Positions 1 through 6,000 of a stretch of DNA of 6,614 nt are shown here, piece after piece; the stretch's first letter is position 1, and each line of letters starts with the position of its first letter. Origin of the DNA: Bacteroidota bacterium (GTDB lineage: Bacteria > Bacteroidota > Bacteroidia > NS11-12g > UBA955). The stretch is taken from positions 1 through 6,614 of the forward strand of contig JAURQA010000205.1 in the NCBI GenBank assembly GCA_030836345.1, given 5' to 3'. A program made the position numbers and the translations under genes. The notes below the pieces were generated by a model, which was given only the letters and a program-made list of their open reading frames with translations, did no database searches and was not told the DNA's origin.

Positions 1-1527
1 ATTGATGAAAATGTCTTTTTCTATAGAGTCTACACAATTGCTGTCACTTAGAACCACCAATCGGATGGTATAATTTCCGTCCGTGTTGTATTTTTTCAAA
101 GTAACTTTAGTGCTTGTATCCTCAAATGTTTCATATTTCCAGACTTGGCTTGCACTTCCATACTTCAAGGTAGAGGTATTTTCTACTACAAAATTTTGAT
201 TATTCAGGCACTGAGAATCTTTATTAATGGTAAAGTTAGCCCTTGGCGAGGGAAGGATAATAACGCTTTTACTCACGGTATCCTTACATCCATTGCTATT
301 GCTAATTGCCAGTTCAATGGCAACAGAGTCTGCCTGAGGAAATTTAAAGTTGGTCACATTTGTTGTGTTTTCCACCAAAGAGTCGCCAATTAGCCAATGG
401 CTTTCAATAGCTCCATAATGGGTTCTCGAAAGATTAGTGAAGGTATAGCTATTTTCATATTCGCATTGGTTTGCATCATTAATATTGAAAGAAGCTTCTG
501 GCATGCTATCAATGATGACTTCGAAGTTTCTAGAATCTCGACAACCATAATTATTATAAACAGTATGCTTTACCGTAAAAGTATCTGCGGTGGTGTAGCT
601 TTTACTTATGCGTTGGCCAGTATCTGTACTTCCATCGCCCCAATTCCAATCCACCCGAGTAATTCGATTATTCCCGTCAGAGGTATCTTTAAATACGAAA
701 GCGTTATTTTTAGAGCATAGGCGCTTAGCCGAGGAACTAAAGCCAGACACTGGAGCAGGTCGAATAATAATTTTTTTACTCAGAGAGTCCTGGCATCCAA
801 AATTACTTGTTTGCACTAATTTGACATTTAATGTATCTGCATTAACCAAAATGACATTGGTTAAGTTTATGGAATCTTTTTCTTTAAGAACATTGCCTAT
901 GGTCCAGGTACTACTCGCCGTACCACCAGCAATACTCGAAAGATTGATAAAATTAAAAGGTTCATTTGTACATTTTGAGCTATCTTGTATTGAAAAAAGA
1001 GCCACTGGAATATGATGAATAAAGGCGGTGTCTGAAAAGCTTACAGAGTCACGACACCCTTTGTTATTATATGCTACCAATTCGACATTATATACTGAAT
1101 CTGAACTAAATGTTCGCTGCAAGTCTTTAGAGGTTTCTTTCGACCCATCTTCTAGTCTCCACTCGTAAAGTAATGCAATTGCAGAGCGAGAAGTATTGAC
1201 TAGGTCTACAGTATTTGTATCTCCGCATAATACGGAGTCTTGAACGTCAAAAGATGCATGTGCATTTGGTTTTATATCCACATAAATGGCAGTATCATAA
1301 TAATCTCCATCGCATAGGGTAGCCCTTTTAGTTACTAAATGTTCACCAAATGTTTTATAGGTCCACGTTACAGAGTCGCCCGTTCGGTCAAATACGCCAT
1401 CATCATCAAAATCCCATTCGTTCTTGGAAATAGATTGGCTTCCTGCACCCGACGAGAAATCATAAAAATTTACAATAGAATCTGTGCAAATTTCTTTTTC
1501 TGTAAGAAACTCACTCGCAAATGAAAA
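1..1527 (-). repeat. Array of six PKD-type repeats in the downstream giant protein
   Basis: Six protein repeats with a period of about 255 bases are visible, in reading order: P1 about 1258-1527, P2 1003-1257, P3 748-1002, P4 496-747, P5 241-495 and P6 1-240 (cut by the edge). The typical module runs: small residue, Phe, a short strand, Cys at position 11, Asn/Phe/Thr-rich strand, Trp around position 33, D/S-rich loop, hydrophobic strand, then Cys followed by D-S or D-T, and a proline linker. Cysteine pairs are C337/C395, C424/C481, C509/C568, C594/C652, C678/C737 and C763/C821. P1 and P4 keep good PKD loops (WDFDDDG, WNWGDGS). P3, P5 and P6 have lost parts of the WxxGDG motif. The repeats are clearly diverged from one another, so the array is not a recent tandem expansion. 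More repeats probably follow beyond the edge. Confidence 0.88.
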
Positions 1528-2496
1528 ATCATTTTGTAAGGGCATACCTATTTTATTGATATCTCTATCAGATAAAGCATAAAAAAAATTGAATATTTTA
1601 CACTCCCCCACATCAATATCTCCCAGCTTAAAAGCGATATTTATGGATAAGTCAGCCAAAAATGCGGAACCAGGTGCCTCGATATTATTTAATATACCCG
1701 CCGGGTCGTAATTAATAAAGTTCTTTTTAGAAACAATTGCTCTGGAGTCGACAGAACCTAAGAAAATAGGCACATCATGTGTAGGCCCTCGAGCTACAAC
1801 CAGAGCGGTGTCATTATTACCATTGTAACCCACTTGTTTTAAGATTTTATTATTCGTTTTGTAATCTCCTGTCAGGGGTTGTTCGTTATCAGGGTCTACC
1901 GAGCGCCAGTATTTTACATTTGTTAGATTTTGAGTACCATTATTTTTTACACTGATGTTAACGGTAAAGAATGTAGAATTTGTATCTAAGGTCAAGATCT
2001 GTTGTATGAATAGTTGCTGACTGCTCCCATTAGATGCTGTACCTTCCCAAATAACACCTATTTCTGACCCCGATGAGGTTTGAACAAATTTGGAGTTGCT
2101 AATATCCCATCTAGGACCACTTGTTGAAATTGGAAAATTTCGCTTATTCGTGGTGCTATTCCATTCAACTCCCCAGCCCTCTACAGGGTTCCCAGGGGTA
2201 AAGTAGTCACCCATATAGCCGGGGTTCCCTGTGTTCCATCCATTTTTGTCATAATCGCATACAAAACCTAATACATTTTTATTGGATCGTGTATGCAAGC
2301 CGAGACTATTCGGCGGGGTCTGGCTGCTTCCAAATGAAAATCCAGGATGTACACCAATTTCAACATATTTTCCTTTCAAAAATATATCTTGTCCTTTCAA
2401 TGATCCATTAAAAAGAAGAATCAAGAGCAATAATATACTGCTCCATTTTTTTACTTGGGCCTTAAGTGCACTTTGAGTATATTTGGATATCAACAT
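1..2496 (-). CDS. Giant secreted PKD-repeat protein, N-terminal part (3' end outside window)
   Basis: The frame is open from an ATG at 2496 to the left edge: 832 codons with no stop. An in-frame TAA lies upstream and no other ATG falls between, so the start is well fixed. Residues 1-35 form a signal peptide: a basic n-region ending in KK, then the hydrophobic core SSILLLLILLF. Residues 36-323 are an extracellular region I cannot assign to a family, with motifs GFVCDYDKNGW and GDYFTPGNPVEGWG. From about residue 324 come six PKD-type repeats of about 85 residues. The first has the classical acidic loop WDFDDDGVFD, and P4 has WNWGDGS. The likely role is a long surface or released adhesin-like protein exported by Sec and then T9SS. 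By analogy with the neighbouring giant gene it should end in a T9SS sorting domain, but that part is not visible. The repeats share cysteine positions and linker motifs with those of the upstream giant, so the two genes are probably paralogous at least in this region. The gene starts 154 bases after folB. Ligand and exact function are unknown. Confidence 0.95.
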   Translation of the reverse strand, partial: MLISKYTQSALKAQVKKWSSILLLLILLFNGSLKGQDIFLKGKYVEIGVHPGFSFGSSQTPPNSLGLHTRSNKNVLGFVCDYDKNGWNTGNPGYMGDYFTPGNPVEGWGVEWNSTTNKRNFPISTSGPRWDISNSKFVQTSSGSEIGVIWEGTASNGSSQQLFIQQILTLDTNSTFFTVNISVKNNGTQNLTNVKYWRSVDPDNEQPLTGDYKTNNKILKQVGYNGNNDTALVVARGPTHDVPIFLGSVDSRAIVSKKNFINYDPAGILNNIEAPGSAFLADLSINIAFKLGDIDVGECKIFNFFYALSDRDINKIGMPLQNDFSFASEFLTEKEICTDSIVNFYDFSSGAGSQSISKNEWDFDDDGVFDRTGDSVTWTYKTFGEHLVTKRATLCDGDYYDTAIYVDIKPNAHASFDVQDSVLCGDTNTVDLVNTSRSAIALLYEWRLEDGSKETSKDLQRTFSSDSVYNVELVAYNNKGCRDSVSFSDTAFIHHIPVALFSIQDSSKCTNEPFNFINLSSIAGGTASSTWTIGNVLKEKDSINLTNVILVNADTLNVKLVQTSNFGCQDSLSKKIIIRPAPVSGFSSSAKRLCSKNNAFVFKDTSDGNNRITRVDWNWGDGSTDTGQRISKSYTTADTFTVKHTVYNNYGCRDSRNFEVIIDSMPEASFNINDANQCEYENSYTFTNLSRTHYGAIESHWLIGDSLVENTTNVTNFKFPQADSVAIELAISNSNGCKDTVSKSVIILPSPRANFTINKDSQCLNNQNFVVENTSTLKYGSASQVWKYETFEDTSTKVTLKKYNTDGNYTIRLVVLSDSNCVDSIEKDIFIN
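1528..2391 (-). other. Unassigned N-terminal extracellular region of the downstream giant protein
   Basis: This covers residues 36 to about 323 of the giant protein, between the signal peptide and the first PKD repeat. It is rich in Asn, Gly, Ser and Thr and in alternating hydrophobic residues, consistent with beta-sandwich folds. Visible landmarks are EIGVHPGFSFGS (46-57), LGFVCDYDKNGW (76-87), GDYFTPGNPVEGWG (96-109), VKYWRSVDPDNEQP (194-207) and LGDIDVGECKIFNFFYALSD (291-310). The last stretch looks like the closing strands of a domain. C80 and C299 are the only cysteines and could pair. The YWRSVDPD motif reminds me of sequences in other large secreted bacterial proteins, but I cannot tie it to a named family from memory. 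Confidence 0.6.
2392..2496 (-). other. Sec signal peptide of the downstream giant protein
   Basis: Residues 1-35 have a 17-residue n-region with several lysines, a leucine-rich core (SSILLLLILLF) and a short polar c-region ending LKG before QD. There is no lipobox cysteine, so this should be a signal peptidase I substrate and not a lipoprotein. A cut between G35 and Q36 would leave Gln at +1, as in the 'Q-rule' described for Bacteroidota, where the new N-terminus becomes pyroglutamate. A cut one residue later, before D37, is also possible. The -3 residue is Leu, not a small residue, so the exact site is uncertain. Confidence 0.8.
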
Positions 2497-2506
2497 AAAA
2501 CAAGTA

Positions 2507-2537
2507 CAAAGTAAAAAAAAATACTTAGTTATACAAA
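2507..2537 (-). promoter_or_regulatory. Weak candidate Bacteroidota-type promoter before the downstream giant gene
   Basis: On the minus strand a TTTG (2537-2534) is followed 20 bases later by TACTTTG (2513-2507). This resembles the Bacteroidota primary-sigma promoter (-33 TTTG, -7 TAnnTTTG), but the -7 box is one base short of consensus. Transcription from it would begin only a few bases before the ATG at 2496, giving a nearly leaderless mRNA. In such AT-rich DNA this match could easily be chance. Confidence 0.22.
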
Positions 2538-2591
2538 GGGTTGCGCTAAGTTTTTTTTAAAATATGTTATTTAAGATTGATATAAGTTGAC

Positions 2592-2617
2592 TTTTATTTT
2601 TTTGGAGAAAAATAAAA
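2592..2617. repeat. Perfect AT-only inverted repeat between folB and the downstream giant gene
   Basis: TTTTATTTTT at 2592-2601 and AAAAATAAAA at 2608-2617 are exact reverse complements separated by six bases. They can form a 10-bp stem with only A-T pairs. It lies 34 bases past the folB stop. No GC core or T-run follows on the minus strand, so it is not a convincing intrinsic terminator for folB. It could instead be a weak mRNA 3' structure or just low-complexity sequence. Confidence 0.35.
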
Positions 2618-2650
2618 ATCTGGAATAGAAAAAAGAGAAGCTATTTCTAT

Positions 2651-2995
2651 TTACCGACTTTCGGAGTACTCAATAACGGATCCGTTCCCTTGGTAATATG
2701 CAATGGGCAAAAAGGGCTTTCTAATTTTAATATATGCGCTTTTAGCTTTTGGGTTTACCTCTAGTATCCTTTGAATAATAACTTTCGATAGTTCTTCGAG
2801 CAGGTGGTATTCTTTCTTCGACTCTTCTTTTAGAATATGATGTACATTTACGTAATCGATAGAATCGGACAGTGAATTTGGTATATTGCTGAGAGTAATA
2901 CGAAGATCAATAATGAGTTGAACGCCTAATTTTCGTTCCCATTCAAAGTAAGCTGTCTTAGCCTCGAGTGTAATGCCTTCCAGACCTATGTGCAT
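2651..2995 (-). CDS. folB: Dihydroneopterin aldolase (FolB)
   Basis: FolB splits 7,8-dihydroneopterin into 6-hydroxymethyl-7,8-dihydropterin and glycolaldehyde in folate synthesis, in the cytoplasm, as a tunnel-fold oligomer. The ATG at 2995 gives 114 residues, near the usual 115-125. A TTG at 3007 would add four residues. I prefer the ATG because it is a standard start and has an A-rich stretch before it, as is common in Bacteroidota. Numbering from the TTG, landmarks are EGITLEAKTAYFEWERKLG (10-28), SIDYVNV (49-55), HLLEELS (68-74) and IRKPFLPIA (95-103). By alignment from memory with the S. aureus and E. coli enzymes, E24, Y52, E71 and K97 match the active-site Glu, Tyr, Glu and Lys. The FYGYHG motif of many FolB proteins is absent. 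The AYFEWE stretch is closer to VYDWE of E. coli FolB. The gene starts 81 bases after the upstream giant gene, with no hairpin terminator seen between them, so shared transcription is possible. Other folate genes are not in the window. FolX or another tunnel-fold relative is a less likely alternative. Confidence 0.92.
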   Translation of the reverse strand: MHIGLEGITLEAKTAYFEWERKLGVQLIIDLRITLSNIPNSLSDSIDYVNVHHILKEESKKEYHLLEELSKVIIQRILEVNPKAKSAYIKIRKPFLPIAYYQGNGSVIEYSESR

Positions 2996-3076
2996 GTTTT
3001 TTTTCAAAAGAGTTCTTAATAAAAGCTTGTGCGAAGATAAAGAAGATATGCGATTGGGCGGCCAGAGATGCTATCT

Positions 3077-6000
3077 TTACCTCAGAACGTTTATCGACCC
3101 TCTTCTTATGTGATTTTCCCCAAATAGGTCTACGGCATATAGGTTATACATATAGGTTCCCTCTGGGACCAATTTGTTCCTATACATTCCATTCCAAAAA
3201 CTCCCATCCGTGCTTTCGAATAATTTTTCACCCCACTTATTATAAATAACCATTGAATAATTAATAAAGTATTTAGACATTACCGGACCAAAAACTTCAT
3301 TTTTCCCATCTCCATTTGGTGAGAATGCATTTGGGATGTGTAAGAAAAAATCAGGAGCAATTAAATCAGGCCCTAAACTTGTGGAATCTAAACAGCCATG
3401 GTTGTTCCGAACAATTAATTGAGTAAAGAAGGTACCCGTATCCGAATAGGTAATCAATGGGTTCTGGGAATTACTGATTTGGCCATCGCCAAATTTCCAA
3501 AGCCACCAATCAATGACTGTGGTCGATTGGTCCGTATACTGATATTCAACTTCGCTGATGCCAGATCTAAACTTAGTGCTCGTAAACTGAGCATTTGGCT
3601 TAGCCCAAACCGTTACCATTTGGCTCGTATCGTGTTTACACCCTTGATCAGATTCCTCTGTTAGGCGCACGAGGTAGTTTGCTGCATTGCCAAAATATTT
3701 AACAGGATTGCTGGTGCTTGCTTGAGTGCCATCTCCAAAATCCCAAGTAGTTTTAACAATAGCTGTATTTTTAATAGTAGAAGCAGCAGAAATAGTAAAT
3801 GGTTCGTTAATACATGTACTACTCGCTTGTATAATTGCCACAGGATGTGGGTGTACAATTACATTGTTTACGAACGTATCTTTACATGTAGCGGCATCCT
3901 CAACAATAAGCTGAATGGTATAAATGCCATCGCGATCAAAGCTTTTATTATTTATATCATCACTAGTAAATCGTGTTCCATCTTGAAGGTTCCATGTACT
4001 CGTTACATTTCCAATATCTGCAGTAGAGGTGTTGTCCATATTGAATGAATTTCCAATTAAACATTGGCTAGAGTCCCTTGTTGTAAAACCTGCCACAGGC
4101 TTTTTGAGTACCTCAATCACTTTACTCAGTGTATCTGGACAATTTAGATCAGACATAGCCTCTAAAAGAACCGTGTATGTACCTGGATTTAAATACTGCA
4201 GGTTATTTACATCTTGAGAAGCCCTGATGCGTGCATCACCCAAATTCCAAGAAAAAGTCATGGGATTATTAAACTGTACCACAGAGGTGTTCGTAAAATT
4301 AAAAGAATGCTTAGAAAAGCACTGGATATCATCATTAATGGCAAAATTCGCTTGAGGACTAGGATGTATATAGACCTGTTTGATAATAGTATCCTCGCAA
4401 CCAAAAGTGCTAATAGAAACTAATTTATTGTAAAAAGTATCCGCTGTACCAAAGTTTTTATTTGTGATACTCATAGTGGTACTTGTATCTCCATCTCCCA
4501 AAAACCATTGATGATTGAGGGCGCCATACTTTATGAAAGTCGTATTCGTAAAGTCCACCGTATTATTCTTAAAACACTGCGCTACATCAGAAATAGTGAA
4601 ATTAGCAGTCGGCATGGGGCGCACGATTACCTCTTTACTAATGGAATCTAAACAACCCGTCAAGGTCTCTACCACCAGCTTAACAGTAAATGTATCAGCG
4701 GAGGTATAGTTGGTATCAATATTTTCGCTATTGATTTTTCCCAGAGATTCCAAGACCCAGGTATTGGCCAAAGTTCCAAATGCAGTTGTAGATGTATTTG
4801 TATATTGATAGCTATTAGCTTGGAGGCATTGCTCTACATCATCTATTGTAAATGTAGCCTCTGGCATTTGGTCTACAATAACTGTTTGACTAGCAGAATC
4901 TATACAACCTTCGCTATTTGTAGCAATTAATTTAATCGTAAAAGTGTCAAAAGTCCCGAAAGAATAATTTACAACATCAGTGCTTGTAAATGAGGTTTTG
5001 TCCCCCATATCCCAGCTGTAGCTATTAGTCCCAACATTAGCAGTACTGAGGTTTGTTTGGGTGAAAGAATTATTGTCGAAACACTGGCGATTATCATTGA
5101 TTGCGAAGGCCACAGTCGGTTCAGGGTCAATGATTATTTGTTTAACCAGCGAATCAATACATCCACTAGAATTAGTTACTAATTGACGAACCGCAAAAGT
5201 ATCGCTAGTATTCCAAGTCCAATTGGTGATATTTGTATTGGTATCTAATAAGCCAAAATTAAAAGTCCATTGGGTGGTATTTACACCCACATTAGCTTTA
5301 CTCGTATTTGTAAAATCAAAAGTATTTTGGTCGAAACATTGCCTATCATCCGAAATGGAAAATGCAGCTTCTGGTTGCGGATATACAATGATTGGTTTAC
5401 TTATACTATCCATGCAGCTGAAAATGTTGGTAGCGACTAACTTTACGATCATGGAATCGTGGTTTGAATAGGACTTGCTATCTATATCATTTGAACTGGA
5501 GGTGCTGCCATCTCCCAAATTCCATGTGTAGGATAGGGTATCCATATGACTGCTACTGGTATTGGTAAATCTAAAATCATTTCCAGTAAAACATTGATTA
5601 GCTTGAGATATTGTAAAGTTTGCCGTCGGCATAGAGTCAACAATGACGAATAGATCCATAGTGTCTTTACACAAATTATCACTTGTGCTTACCACACTTA
5701 TCTTAAAGGAATCTGCCCTATCATAGGTATGAACTAAGGTGTCCCCAATAGGCTCCTGTGTTTTATCACCCCAATGGATTTGTGCAGTTTCTGTTCCAGA
5801 GAGAATACTGGATATATTAAAGGCAGAGAACTGTTGATTGTTAAAGCAAAATCGATCTGTATTCAGAGAGAAATCTGCTTTAGGGTCATGATGCACAATT
5901 ACCGACTTACTAGTTGAATCAAAGCAATCCATATTTGTTACCGTCATCAGTTCAATGGTGAAGGTATCTGGTCTGCTAAACTTTTTGGTAACAGTATTTG

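Larger units (their letters stand above)
2497..2650. other. AT-rich intergenic region between folB and the downstream giant gene
   Basis: These 154 bases hold long A and T runs, the inverted repeat at 2592-2617 and the weak promoter candidate at 2507-2537. Neither strand carries a credible small gene or RNA gene that I can see. The length and composition would suit a promoter region that lets the downstream giant gene be controlled separately from folB. No purine-rich Shine-Dalgarno precedes the ATG at 2496. The bases just before it are T-rich, so initiation must rely on something other than a strong ribosome-binding site. Confidence 0.5.

Noticed and set aside
145..1015. Plus-strand open frames of 82, 107 and 135 codons
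   Set aside because: They lie antisense to the repeat-coding frame of the downstream giant gene, overlap each other, show no domain or signal features, and recur because the repeat composition leaves opposite frames open.
2282..2476. Plus-strand open frame of 64 codons opposite the start of the downstream giant gene
   Set aside because: It is antisense to the signal peptide and N-terminal region, which read clearly as an exported protein on the minus strand. No promoter or ribosome-binding evidence favours it.
3008..3076. Possible terminator between the upstream giant gene and folB
   Set aside because: Only a short direct repeat (ATCTTC twice) and an AAGCTT palindrome are present. No stem followed by a T-run forms on the minus strand.
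3419..5471. Several plus-strand open frames of 62 to 108 codons
   Set aside because: All are antisense to the upstream giant gene, whose minus-strand frame is certain from its repeats and sorting domain. None has recognisable protein features.
5482..5682. Minus-strand open frames in an alternate frame (also 3661-3858)
   Set aside because: They overlap the repeat gene out of frame. The translated sequences have no coherent domain, and the main frame explains this DNA fully.
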